This document shows positions 11,414 through 21,921 of a DNA stretch of 64,000 bases, in pieces. Each line of letters opens with the position of its first letter. The first letter of the stretch is position 1. The stretch covers positions 7,818,121 through 7,882,120 of the forward strand of contig NC_084817.1 in NCBI RefSeq assembly GCF_963583255.1. The letters are read 5' to 3'. Below the pieces are notes generated by a model. It did not search any database. It was not told the DNA's origin and saw only the letters and a program-made list of their open reading frames with translations. This DNA comes from Pyrus communis. Taxonomy: Eukaryota > Streptophyta > Magnoliopsida > Rosales > Rosaceae. Position numbers and translations under genes: made by a program.

Positions 11414-11697
11414 TGTGACATCTCACATCGCCCAGGGGAGTGATCCTTATATGTATATTCTCATCCCTACCAAGCACGAGGCCTTTTGGGAGCTCACTGG
11501 CTTCGGGTTCCGTAGGAACTTCGAAGTTAAGCGAGAAGGGGGCTAGAGCAATCCCATGATGGGTGACCCACTTGAAAGTTACTCGTGAGTTCCTAAAAAC
11601 AAAACCGTGAGGGAATGGTAAGCCCAAAGCGGACAATATCGTGCTACGGTGGTGGAGCAGGCCCGGGAAGTGGTCCCCCCCGGACCGGGATGTGATA
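11414..11697 (+). repeat. Cassandra 3' LTR
   Basis: Begins TGTGACATCTCACATCG and ends TGTGATA (decayed from TGTGACA). Same length as the 5' LTR (11059-11342). Confidence 0.92.
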
Positions 11698-13260
11698 GAA
11701 GAATTATGAGTTTAAAGTGGAAAGATCAACTAAGGATCGTTTGGAAATTAGATGTGTGGATGATAATTGCAAGTGGCGACTTCATGGAACCAAGGTACAA
11801 GTGTTAGAATTTTTTATAGTAACAAAATTTGAAACTAATCATTCTTGTTCATTAGATGTTGTTCAGCGTGATCATCGGCAAGCAAGTAGTTCTGTTGTTG
11901 GCCAATTTATAAAGTCAAAGTATGAGGGGGCATCACGTGTATATAGACCTAAAGACATCATTGAGGATATGCGAGCACAAGTTAGGGTTAATATGACCTA
12001 CAAGAAACCTTGGAAAGTAAGAGAGCATGCATTTGACATGATCTGAAGATCGTCAGAGGAATCTTTTGCCGCACTTCCTGCCTATTATGCCATGTTAGAA
12101 AGTAAAAATCTTGGGACAGTAACACATATAGAAACGGATGACAATAATCACTTTTTATACTTTTTTTATGGCAATATGAGCCTCTATAAGGGGATTTCAT
12201 GGTTCTATGAGGCATGTGGTAGTAGTTGATGGGACTTTTCTAAAGGGTAAATATCTTGGCACCTTATTTGTCGTTGTATGCCATGATGGACAAAATCAAA
12301 TATATCCTTTGGCATTTGGTGTGGGTGACTCAGAAAATGACGCTTCATGGACATGGTTTCTTACAAAATTGAGAAGTGTCATTGGAGAGGTAACAGACTT
12401 GGTGTTTGTATCTGATCGACATGGAAGCATTAGTAAAGCTGTGCAAACTGTGTTTCCAGAGGCATATCATGGAGCTTGTATGTATCATGGAGCTGGCAAC
12501 ATGAGGAATAACTTTGGTGATGATGAAACGATGTTTAAGTTATATTACACTACGGCAAAAGCATACTTTGTGTCAAAGTTTAATAGTGTTATGACTGATA
12601 TTTGGGCAATCAAAGATGTAAAAGTAGGAAAATATCTTCAAGAAATTGGGTATCATAGATGGGCTTTGGCACATTTTAGTAGAAAACGATACAACATGAT
12701 GACAACCAACATTGCCGAATCCATGAATGCAAAACTGAAGGATGCTCAAAGGTTGCCTATCATTGCTTTAGTGGATCACCTTAGGGGTATTCTCCAAGAG
12801 TGGTTCAACGAATGTTGAAACACAGCAAGTTCATGGAATTCGACCTTAACAAAGTGGGCAGAGGAAAAAGTGCACAAGAATCAAAATAGAGGCTTGCGTA
12901 TGTTGGTATGTATCATTTGTTTACATTTTTATGCACTCTCACATTCCTAATGCACACTGGACACCTAAATCCACATAGAGTCCATACCAAGAACAGGCGA
13001 ATAAAAAAAATAAAGAACCGACACCCCTCCATACTTGCAATGTTGATAAAGATTTTATCATTTAGGTAGACAAAGATTTTATTATTTAGGTAGCATAGTA
13101 GCTCTTTTTTTTTTTTTTTTTTCCAAAAGTGCTTCTTCATAGTCAAAGGTTGAGGCCTCAGCCGAAGAAAAACTTCCCAAACTTGTTCTCCAAATTTTCC
13201 GAATAAGACCAACATTTTGTTCTTATCAGGATCATGATAATCACCTATTGTTTTAAATAG

Positions 13261-13316
13261 AAATCTAAAAGCCAAAAGCTACAAGCTAAAATCTAAAAGC
13301 CAAAAGCTACAAGCTA
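13261..13316. repeat. 28-bp tandem repeat, about 2.3 copies
   Basis: Unit AAATCTAAAAGCCAAAAGCT plus ACAAGCTA, at 13261-13288 and 13289-13316 with a partial third; inside the MULE gene intron. Confidence 0.9.
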
Positions 13317-14323
13317 AAATCTAAATCAGTTGTGGCCAAGAAACATGTAATATTTCATGGTTGAGTGAGTTGGATGACGGTCAAATCTATGTGGTAAGTG
13401 CACATATTTTGTTAACCAAAAACATAGTTAACATGTTTCAAACAAATAAACAGGTTGATAAAAGAATATGATAATTATGATTAATTGATCTCTTGTTGTT
13501 GGTTGTCACTTATCAGATTAGAAGATTTGCCATTTGCACATAATTTGAAGTGTTATAATAAGTTTTGAAGTCCCTAATTTCTCCCATTGGTGTTTCTTCA
13601 AGGTAATGTGTGTGCATTCTTTAATTTTTTTTCTTTTCACATGGTTGACAACTATGCAGGTGTCTTCCATTAATCACCATGCATTGCAAGTACATGAGGT
13701 AGACTTATATCATATAGTTGATCTAAATGCCAAGTCATGGACGTGTAGAAGGTTTGATCTCAACCAACTTCCATGTGTCCATGCAATTGCTGCATGTTGA
13801 ATTCGCAACACATCAGTGAACACTATGTGCTCCAAATTCTACACAGCCAATGCAATTGTGCTAGCGTATGTGGAGCCCATTTGGCCGGTTGGAAACAAAA
13901 GTGAATGGAGTGTGCCAGAAGAGGTGTAGAATAGATTTGTGTTACCTCCAATCAAACCAGTTGTATCTGGAAGATGCAAGACAAACTGAATCCTATCTTA
14001 GGGGGAGGGAATGATAGTGAAGAAGTGCAGTTGCTGTGGTGGGATAGGCCACAATCGCCAAACTTGCAAGAATCTAGTTAGACTCCATTCCAGTGCATGA
14101 TGTGAATGTTTTTCTTTGGGATTTATTACATTATTGACTTTTATATTATTCAGAATTTATAACATTATTGGCTTTTATATTTTCAATCACTAGTTTAGCA
14201 GAAAACCCCCACACAAATTTTAGCTTAAAAGGATTTTTGCTCCCCTATTTTTAGATTCAAATTTTGCTTCGGATTATCTTCAATTTTTATATACTCTTAT
14301 TACATTTGAATATCTCTATCTAC

Positions 14324-14348
14324 TATATATACATATATAAATATAAAA

Positions 14349-14385
<37 letters not shown>

Positions 14386-14392
14386 CATATAT
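14324..14392. repeat. (TA)n microsatellite
   Basis: Nearly pure alternating A/T with occasional C/G, near the MULE right end. Confidence 0.9.
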
Positions 14393-14530
14393 TGATGAAA
14401 AAAAAAAGAGTGTAGGAAATGGAGGGGTTCGAGAATAGGGGTATTGGGTAGTATTGAAGAGGCTACCTCTTTAATGCTTCAAGATCTCAACTAATTGTTG
14501 TTTTTTTCATGATTAAGAGCAATGAGGAAT

Positions 14531-14635
14531 TTACATCAAGTTTTGGTTAAAATTATCATAAAATTAAAAGGATAGCTATAATTCTATATGACGTCTAAAA
14601 TATGGTTACTTTTCCAAATTTCTCAAATTATAATC
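14531..14635. repeat. MULE right terminal inverted repeat
   Basis: Inverted copy of 9868-9973; roughly 85 % identical by eye over about 100 bases, with the outer 20 bases weaker. Confidence 0.9.
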
Positions 14636-15911
14636 TCTTTTGCATAGGCCATAACCGATTAACTCACAACAAAGAGAAGTGAATATTACGTCAGTTGGAA
14701 AAGTTAATGGCTCCAATTTTTTCTAACTGAGTTGAATCTTCGGTTCCATAGGTAGATTTAGAATTTCGCTTTGTCAAAAAGAAAAATAATGATTGTCATA
14801 GTTAAAGCAATAGTCTGAATGATTAACAACATTTACTTATGGAAACATACATTCTTGTATTAGTTTTCCTCTTTCCCGAGTACCGCTTGTATCAAACAAA
14901 GGGGTTTTATGGGAGGGAAAAATTGGATTATTGTTTACTTTAACAATAAAGTACAGTAGCCTTGCCTTTTCTTTCCTCAAACAAAAAGAAGACTGTTGTA
15001 ATTACGTTGATCACATAACTCTTTTGAATGGTGAAATCGATTCCAATCATTCAGAAGTTCATAATAAATTCTTCACAGGCAACTGGGTGTTTGAAGACGA
15101 AACTAAGGTGTACAAAGAACTACTCAACTTTATGAGTCTAGCCCAGAAAAACAAATTAGGACACCATTTAGACGATATTTTTACTTGGAGCATGATTCGA
15201 ATGTGGGTGCAAAACATACATTGTTCTAGGCAACCCATTTCATCATGTTTGCTATTAGCAAATGATGTTAACAATATTAACCAAGTCTGAAGAGTTTATT
15301 GTTCATAATTTAGACAAAATATTGGCATAAACATATTATAATATGATTGAATTAGATATATCATGTTGGCATGCTATGAAACGGTATCAAAATAGACAAT
15401 AATCATCGGTAACAATTATTTAGAGTTTTTTTTTTTTTTTTTTTTGTCCTTTTAATCAACATGAGAAGATATTCGAACTTAAAATTTCTTCCAACATAAA
15501 AAAGTAGAATAATCATCCAAACCGAGAGTAACGTTGGTCACAATTTAGAGTTTAGACCTCTAGCTATTTTGGTGCTAGGCTTTGGAGAATAATTCTCTAG
15601 GATATTATCCAATTTGCAAATGCAGAAAAGAAATGGTTTGCCAAACATTTGTACCACGGCACTTGCCCTATAACGTGGCTTGAGGGTCTACCCTCACAAT
15701 CCAATTCTCCAAGTCAAGGCTTTGTAGTTCTCCAAAAAACTTGACCAAACTTCCCTACCCTCCCGCTATCCCTCATGTACTCCTCCATCTCACACAAAGA
15801 ATCCCATCCACATACAAATCCCACCATTCCCACATAACAAACAGTTCTTCCGCATTTGTCACATTTTGTTCCCAATAATCCACCACCTTAACAGCTGCCA
15901 TAACTGCCCTA
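14636..15911. other. Gene-free stretch upstream of the SWIM-RING gene
   Basis: A 119-codon open frame at 14931-15290 (+) has no recognised family; it could be a gene relic or chance. A T20-like run lies near 15427-15446. The last 200 bases are C-rich and probably hold the promoter and 5' UTR of the next gene; no clear TATA box was fixed. Confidence 0.45.
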
Positions 15912-16658
15912 ATGGACTCCGTTGCCTCCACCTCCTCCCCACCAAACCACCACCCCCAACGCAAGCGAACCCGGTTCAAACCCACGCAACCCTTTGCCGA
16001 CCGCATTCTTCGAGCCCTCCACCACCACCTCCGCCTCCTCCACCGCCGAGACTCCAACTTCTTCGTGTTAGGCGCCACGGGGAACGTCTACACCGTCTCC
16101 TTATCCGCCACTCCTTCATGCACGTGCCCGGACCGTACAACCCCATGCAAGCACATTTTCTTCGTGTTCATCCGAGCGTTGGGCCTTCCCCTCGATGACG
16201 CATGTCTGAGGAGGGGGACGCTGCGGCCGTGCCAGGTCAACCGCCTCTTAGGGCTGCCTACGCTGCCGGAAGCACTGGCGGCTTTCAGCCTTCGAGAGAG
16301 GTTTCACCAGTTGTTTTTTCAGGGCTCTTCGTCGTCGTCAGCAACAAAGCCACGTCATCAGGTGGAAATTGAAGAGGGAAGGAGCTGCCCGGTTTGTTTG
16401 GAGGAGATGGCGGGAAAGCAGGAGAAGGTGGTGGCTTGCGGGACGTGTAGAAACCCTATTCACGAAGAGTGTTTGATGACGTGGAAGAGGAGCAGCGGGA
16501 GGAGGTCGGCTAGTTGCGTGATTTGTAGGGCAAGGTGGAAGGATATTAATAGGATTGTGAAACAAGATAAGTACTTGAATTTGGCTGCTTATTATGCTAC
16601 TAATCATGATCAAGATGACATTGGTAATGCTAGTGAGGGTCTATCTGGTGATGGTTGA
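15912..16658 (+). CDS. SWIM and RING zinc-finger protein (likely E3 ubiquitin ligase), single exon, 248 aa
   Basis: The frame is intact from ATG 15912 to TGA 16656-16658. A SWIM finger lies at about residues 70-81 (CTCPDRTTPCKH, the C-x-C-x6-C-x-H pattern). A RING-type finger spans about residues 159-208: CPVCLEEM, then CGTC, IHEEC, and CVICRARW. The order SWIM then RING is that of ZSWIM2-like proteins, where the RING recruits a ubiquitin-conjugating enzyme and the SWIM finger likely binds protein or nucleic acid. The N-terminus is Pro/Ser/Arg-rich (NHHPQRKRTRFKP) and could act as a nuclear signal. There are no membrane segments. The 5' half is very GC-rich compared with its surroundings, usual for intronless plant genes. 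Ligase activity is inferred from the domain, not shown. Confidence 0.88.
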   Translation: MDSVASTSSPPNHHPQRKRTRFKPTQPFADRILRALHHHLRLLHRRDSNFFVLGATGNVYTVSLSATPSCTCPDRTTPCKHIFFVFIRALGLPLDDACLRRGTLRPCQVNRLLGLPTLPEALAAFSLRERFHQLFFQGSSSSSATKPRHQVEIEEGRSCPVCLEEMAGKQEKVVACGTCRNPIHEECLMTWKRSSGRRSASCVICRARWKDINRIVKQDKYLNLAAYYATNHDQDDIGNASEGLSGDG

Positions 16659-16914
16659 CCCAAATAATCTCTGTGTAATTTCATGTAAATTAAGTTAAAT
16701 TATTACAAGGACAGGTTAAAGGGATGCTTCATAATTGTAAATAGATTGACGGATAATCTAGGAAAAGGAAATTACAAATTGCTTAGTGTGGAAACTTGAA
16801 AGTGATCAAAAATTTGAAAGAGATAGACCAATGGTTTATTATTTAATTACTCGAATTGAAATTGTCCATATTATTACATGTATAACATGATAAGCTTTAA
16901 AATAAAATAATGAT

Positions 16915-18069
16915 GGGTAAATTATATAAAACTACCTCAACTATTAGATCAATCATAGTTTCATACCTTATCTTTAAAAAATTTCAATGACATACCTCAT
17001 CTACGAATTTGTTACAATTTTATACCTTCCGTTAGTTTGTCTGTCAATTATTCCGTTAACGAGTGACGTAGAACACATTTTCTATTAAAAAATTAATTAA
17101 ATATTAAAAACTAAAAAAAAAAAAAAAATTTGCAAGGGGGACCACCTCTTATCCTCCCCACCCTTCTTCCCCGCTCCCGTCTTCTCCCAACCCAAAACCA
17201 GAACCACCCCAAACCCAGAACCCACCTGCCCTAAATATCTCCTCCCTCCACCACTACTCCTCCTCTGGCTCGCATTGCTCTCACTCTCCGTACTCCCGCT
17301 CTCTCAGAGATTCCACCTCCCGAGTGATTCAAACTCACTTCCGTGCGTTATTCGTTCGCAGATCCCGAATCCTAGTTCGCGATTTCATCAACTCAGCCAC
17401 CACGGCCCAACGAATCGATCCTCTTGATGTAATTATTCAATGACTTGCTGCCCAAATCGATCCTCTTGGCGTCGTAGTTGATGATTAAGTTCTGGAAGAC
17501 GGAGACGCGTGCGTGAAGTTCTGGAAGACGAGGCTGCACTGCGCCTTAATTTCATGGCCGGCCTCGCAGAGATGGGCGAGGGAGGGGGAGTTCGCGACGT
17601 AGAGCGCCGAGAAGTTGAAGTCCTTGACGACAAGCTCGTCGGTGGTGCGTTGGATGGAGCGGAGGGCGAAGAGGGCCTCCGTCAAGAGGAGGAAGGATAT
17701 GGCGGGGTTGACCCGGAGGACGGAGGAGATTTGGTGCGGTGGGGTGTGTAATTGAATAGGGGATTCTGTGTAGTTTTTATGTTTTTTATTTTTATTTTTT
17801 TTAACAAGGGGTGGGTCCCCCATGCAAAAAAAATTATTAAATGATTTTATTTTTTAATATTTAATTAATTTTTTAATAGAGACTAGGCCTGTCTCAAGCC
17901 GCGTCACTATTTAACGGAAGAATTGACAGACAAACCGACAGAAGAATTGACAGACAAACTGACAGATTGTAACAAATTCATATATGAAGTATGACATTGA
18001 AATTTTTTAACGATTGGTATGAAATTGTGACAGATTTAATAATTAAAATAATTTTATGTAATTTATCCC
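16915..18069. mobile_element. Non-autonomous MULE-type element with captured sequence (Pack-MULE candidate)
   Basis: Terminal inverted repeats of about 170 bp: left GGGTAAATTATATAAAACTA..., right, read in reverse, GGGATAAATTACATAAAATT. Shared inner blocks include AAAAAATTTCAATG, AATTTGTTACAAT and GTTTGTCTGTCAATT. Flanks ATAATGATG and GTAATCATT agree at six of nine bases, weak support for a 9-bp MULE TSD. The GC-rich centre (about 17150-17755) differs sharply from the AT-rich arms and looks like host gene sequence. No transposase. Confidence 0.72.
17405..17755 (-). pseudogene. Captured host gene fragment inside the MULE-type element (unidentified)
   Basis: On the minus strand a protein-like frame runs through SVLRVNPAISFLLLTEALFA, ELVVKDFNFSALYVANSP and, after a small frame change near 17490, INYDAKRIDLGSKSLNNY. 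The composition and GC content look like a plant gene exon, but I do not recognise the family. No start or splice context survives. It could give antisense or small RNAs against the parent gene. Confidence 0.5.
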
Positions 18070-18340
18070 GTAATCATTTGCTGATGAAAGACAAGCAGAA
18101 TCTTCTGTTGAATTCAACCAGAGTTCAACACGTATTCAAAAAATAGATAAACTTGAACGAATATCAATCCACTTGTTCAAACACTTGTCAAAATTTAATT
18201 GAATTTAAGCGTAAGCTGCTGCGCTTCTTTCAGCAACCTATCATTATTTGAAAAATATGTCGTGTCACCAAATATATTTCGTTGTGTATATTCACACATC
18301 ACGTCTTATAGATACAAGGAGATGTATATCCCATTGCAGG

Positions 18341-18514
18341 AGAAATTTTTCCAAGCACCGGGAACACCATGACACATGGTGTTCCCTCAATCATTAAGAT
18401 TTGACATCTTGGATATCCTTCAATTTTATATTTCAATAAATATAAAAAACTAAATCCTAATGAGTGAGGGAACACCATGTGTCATGATGTTCCCGGCACT
18501 CCTAAAAATTTCTT
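18341..18514. mobile_element. 174-bp MITE with 10-bp target duplication
   Basis: The direct repeat CCATTGCAGG flanks both sides (18331-18340 and 18515-18524). The ends are inverted: AGAAATTTTT...GGGAACACCATG on the left matches AAGAAATTTTT...GGGAACATCATG in reverse from the right. Each arm also holds its own palindrome (GGGAACACCATG, ACA, CATGGTGTTCCC). A 9-10 bp TSD points to the Mutator superfamily. No coding capacity. Confidence 0.9.
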
Positions 18515-18524
18515 CCATTGCAGG

Positions 18525-19015
18525 GTAGATTCTCTCGTAGTATTAGGAACGAGTGGACATTTCTTGGATTATTCTCTAAGCAAGAGATCAACCGTACGGC
18601 TGTGGCAGGTTAAGTCAAATTCTAATGATCAATTATTTTGACAATTAGAAACCCAATTGATCGGATAAGCTTCTTAATGCAACGTGCACGTACCTAAACT
18701 TCTTGCGTCTGACAAATCCAATTCCAATCAACCATCTGCCAATGACAACTTCACACTACAAATCGGCGGATAGATTAGCCTTATCAAAATTGGTTCAAGT
18801 CACTTTCAACCAGACCCAAGTTCTATTATTTTGCTTCACATTTATGGCTGATTTTTAATTTGTGGCTCTAAATTTGCATGGAAAAATCTAGTGTTTTCCT
18901 CATCTTCTTTAAGCGCTTAATCAAATTGATTAACAAAATTTAAGCAGTAGATTGTCATGATGTTTAGCATATTTTTTTTTTCAACCAATTATGTTTTGGA
19001 TATTCCAAACTTCAG
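18525..19015. other. Intergenic, nothing recognised
   Basis: AT-rich, stops in all frames, no inverted or direct repeats noted. Confidence 0.5.
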
Positions 19016-19427
19016 GTCCTTTATGTAAAAGGAATCCCATTTTTTTAAAAAAATGGGGATCTGGTATGGGGCCCACTCCACATCAAATTTCAACGATATG
19101 AACAGTCTATTTTTGTAAGTTTTGATTCATAAATCATTTTTGCAAAAATTCAATTCAATCCGAAACTATTTGCCCATTTAATTAAGATCAAATTTCATTG
19201 TTTCTTATATAACAAAGTATTCGTTCATTTTTTTAAACCCAATTAGATGTCTGAAATATTTCAGATTTAGTTAATATTTTTCAAGGATGATCTATAAGGT
19301 ACAACTTGAAAAATAGACGGTTCGGATCGTTAAAATTCGATATGATGTAGATCCCACAACTAATCCATAGTTTTATAAAAAAAAAAATGAAGATCCCTTC
19401 CTTTAAAGGATTTCTTCAAAATATTTT
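19016..19427. mobile_element. Foldback element, about 410 bp
   Basis: Left arm TCCTTTATGTAAAAGGAATC and CAAATTTCAACGATATGAAC, with GTCTATTTTT. The right arm read in reverse gives ATCCTTTAAAGGAAGGGATC, CGAATTTTAACGATCCGAAC and GTCTATTTTT in the same order. Arms of about 110 bp surround an AT-rich centre. No coding capacity; superfamily unclear. Confidence 0.7.
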
Positions 19428-19822
19428 ATTTCTCTCAAAATAGATTAATCTAAAATATCATTTATACGAAAACACAAAAAAAAAGATTATTTTTCATGTT
19501 TTTTATTTTTTATTTTTTTGTATACATCGAACATTTAAATTCAATAAATTTAAAAATAATCGATACAAAATAAATAAACATGAGTGCGTAACGAGAGTAT
19601 GAAAGGCAATGTTAACTGTCACAACATAAGTACTACATGTCTCTAAGGTATTTTTCTACAAAACTTTTCATTACATATGGTGTAGCTCTCATTGGCGTTT
19701 TGTCATCACATCTGACAAGCAGGGTCGTTGCACAACGAAATTCCAGCTAAACAAGAAGGCATCTGCATTTCTGATCGGCATTTTCTCAAACACCTCTCTT
19801 CTGGGTCGCTCCAGCTCCAGGA
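19428..19822. other. Upstream region of the RCC1 gene
   Basis: AT-rich until about 19690, then becoming GC-richer toward the ATG at 19823; probably promoter and 5' UTR. No specific element was identified. Confidence 0.4.
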
Positions 19823-21921
19823 ATGGAAGAGGAAATCGTCACTCCTCCGAACGGCGACAACTTGTCTCAAAAGGTGGTGGCGGTGGCCGCCGGCGAAGCA
19901 CACACTCTGGCTCTCACCGGCGATGGGTTTGTGTATTCGTGGGGAAGAGGCATGTTTGGGCGGCTCGGGACCGGTTCGGAGTCCGACGAGCTCTCCCCGG
20001 TTCGAATAAAGTTCATTGATCCTCGCAGTGAAGAAGGAGCGAGGCCCAAATTTGTGGGAGTTGCCGCCGGTGCTTACCACAGTCTTGCTCTTGCTGGTCA
20101 GTTTATGATTGCTGTGAGTTTGTTTTGTGCGGTTATAACTTATTTCTGATAATTAAAGTTCACAACTTTCCGCAGACGTGTGTTAGGCCAGTTGGCTATA
20201 CCAAAGTTGGAATCCTGCGCTTCCTATATATTAGGGTAGTTTAAAATATCGTCCAATGAAAAGTTTATAACTTTCCTCCATTTTGCATACATAGAAGGCG
20301 ACTTTGAAGTTTTTACCGGAATTAATGGCATTGGAATTTAAAATGTTACAGTGTGGTTGTAGTATGTGTGTGATGGGATTTTGTTGCTTGACAAACTATA
20401 TATGATAATATTATAGATAAACTAACTATTCAGGTAGGTGTTTAGTCAATCGGTTCGATATCAGGACCAAGAATATGTATCTGGGAATAGGTTTAGCCGG
20501 AGTCTAGTTCCAAGATTGAAGTAATAAAACAGTGAAATAATCGAACGCTGGACATGAAACTCCTCTGTTCTAACTTTACTTTCGTGGTGGCAGAAGATGG
20601 ATCGGCTTGGTGCTGGGGTCACAACAAATGTATCCTTCATTAGAGTTACTAAGTAATTCAGTGCAATGAAAAGATTTACTTATGGAAATGGCCACTGTGT
20701 TCTTTCATTTGTGTTGTTTAAATCCTTGACTGTTGAACGGATGGCCAACTTGGCGTAACTGGAGAAAATTCTTTGGTGCCCAGCTTGCTGGTGCAGTTTC
20801 TTGAGGTGGCCTCTGCAACGGAGAGTGACGTGCCACTAAAGGTGTGGAAGAAGTTATATTATCATTGCAATAAGTGAATGATTAATATAAGACCCTTGTG
20901 TAATTTTTTCAGTTACCGTTTTTGTCTACATCAGGTTTGTTCTGTTAAAGCTGGAGGGATGATGTCCCTAGCAATTGATAGCATTGGTGTCCTCTGGGTG
21001 TGGGGAAATTTCCCACACGAAAGCAGCAGCAATGAAGGTGGATTCTCGCTGATTAGCAGTTGCAACCCAACTCCTGTTTGGGATTTCTATGGCCACGTTG
21101 TTGTGAAGGTGGCATGTGGAAATGAGCATGTTGTGGCCCTGGTTTCTGCCGGAGAAGCATATAAAGGTGAAGATCTTGTTTGCTTCTCTTGGGGCGGTAA
21201 CGGCCATGGCCAGTTAGGCCTGGGGGATAAAGAGAGCAGGAATCGTCCCCAAATAGTAGAACTATTTGATCACGACTCCCCTTTCGCAGTTTATGAGGTA
21301 GCATGTGGTGCTTTTCACACAGCTTTGCTTACCCACAGAAAAAGCCCAAATGACACATTGGAAAGCATGTGTTGGACGTTCGGCCTTGGAGAAAATGGGC
21401 AGCTCGGGCATGGAACCACTGAAAGTGGATTGTCTCCTGAACCTGTGAAAGAATTGCCACAGAATGTATACCTGGTGTCTCTTGACTGTGGCTTATTTCA
21501 CACCAGCGTTGTTTCATCTGCCGGAGATGCGTGGTCGTGGGGAATGGAGAAGGGTCTTGGCCTATGCCGAGATGCTACTTTTAGCGAGACTGATTCAGGG
21601 GATGCCGTCTCTCCCCTACAGATTAACGGATTGAATGGAACAAAATTTCAGGATCCAATCCAAGTTGTCTGTGGGGCTGCCCATACTGTTCTAGTTGCAA
21701 ATGATGGATTTAAGCTTTGGTCTTGGGGGAGAGGAAGGAGTGGGGTTCTTGGAAATGGTAAGACGATTGACTGTTATTCTCCTGCTGAGGTCTTGTGGCC
21801 TCCTCTTACAGCGGATTTCAAGCAAGAAGAATTAAACACTGTCGATAAGCGAAAACCTATTGATGATGGAGATAACAGAAGGGAAAGAAATTTGACAGTA
21901 GACGCCGAAGCAGAGATGTAA
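19823..21921 (+). CDS. RCC1-repeat protein (UVR8-like), four exons, 465 aa
   Basis: Exons 19823-20096, 20594-20629, 20741-20841 and 20935-21921 give a frame of 466 codons with the stop. RCC1 blade motifs recur through the protein: AAGEAHTLALTGDG, VYSWGRGMFGRLG, AAGAYHSLAL, CGNEHVVAL, SWGGNGHGQLGLGD, CGAFHTALL, FGLGENGQLGHG, CGAAHTVLV and SWGRGRSGVLGNG. This predicts a seven-bladed propeller, in the group that includes RCC1 and the UV-B receptor UVR8. UVR8's key Trp cluster was not verified, so a photoreceptor role is not claimed. The C-terminus is charged (RKPIDDGDNRRERN). The start codon opens a typical MEEE N-terminus in better sequence context than nearby frames. Intron 2 has U12-type signals and an odd 3' end; the other introns are GT-AG. 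The gene converges with the DUF810 gene. Confidence 0.88.
20630..20740 (+). other. U12-type intron of the RCC1 gene with a GT...GG boundary
   Basis: The donor GTATCCTTC fits the U12 5' consensus (RTATCCTTT). TCCTTGAC at 20723-20730 fits the U12 branch site, with its A 11 bases before the exon. The base pair before the exon that keeps frame (giving HNKYGQLGVTGEN across the join) is GG (20739-20740). Ending at AC (20738) instead brings a stop within six codons. Confidence 0.7.

Larger units (their letters stand above)
11059..11697 (+). mobile_element. Cassandra TRIM retrotransposon (5S-bearing), complete, in the MULE gene
   Basis: Two 284-bp LTRs (11059-11342 and 11414-11697) flank a 71-bp internal part. 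The target duplication GAAGA is perfect (11054-11058 and 11698-11702). Just inside the 5' LTR is the PBS TTTGGTATCAGAG (initiator tRNA-Met type), and before the 3' LTR the purine tract AAGGGGGG. There is no coding capacity, as expected for a TRIM, so it depends on helper enzymes. Each LTR contains a 5S-rRNA-like segment, the diagnostic mark of Cassandra. The two LTRs differ at about 20 positions by eye, so the insertion is old, but younger than the MULE it entered. Confidence 0.95.
10381..14098 (+). pseudogene. MULE transposase (MURA-like), broken by stops, frameshifts and a TRIM
   Basis: The start at 10381 (MTQFVTVIHYGWRR) is the usual N-terminus of plant MURA-like proteins. The frame breaks at TAG near 10508 and continues in another frame to 10807. 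The block ending VGQLYSSKKK (near 11022) is followed by TAA. It then runs to 11058, where the Cassandra element splits the MuDR N-terminal domain (PF03108); the domain resumes after 11702 with YEFKVERSTKDRLEIRCVDD. The MULE transposase domain (PF10551) is open at 12207-12818: VVVDGTFLKGKY, VFVSDRHGSI, and NIAESMNAKL with the C-x2-H motif CMYH. A TGA at about 12817 breaks it; an intron follows from about 12906. A SWIM finger exon lies at 13660-13800 (CRRFDLNQLPCVHAIAAC), and a CCHC knuckle (CSCCGGIGHNRQTC) near 14028-14070. An extra frameshift lies near 12160, in a T run. Not functional as it stands. Confidence 0.88.
9868..14635 (+). mobile_element. Mutator-like element (MULE), about 4.8 kb, decayed
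   Basis: Long terminal inverted repeats of about 105 bp frame a broken MURA-type transposase gene with MuDR N-terminal, MULE transposase, SWIM and CCHC regions in that order. A Cassandra TRIM (11059-11697) has inserted into it. Direct target repeats at the outer edges could not be identified with confidence. Stops and frameshifts show it is no longer autonomous. Confidence 0.88.

Noticed and set aside
10949..11636. Minus-strand frames with similar peptide (SALGLPFPHGFVF)
   Set aside because: Both come from the two Cassandra LTRs read backwards; repeated because the LTRs are repeated.
15773..16198. Frames overlapping the SWIM-RING gene on both strands
   Set aside because: Shadows of the same GC-rich exon; only the 15912 frame carries zinc-finger motifs.
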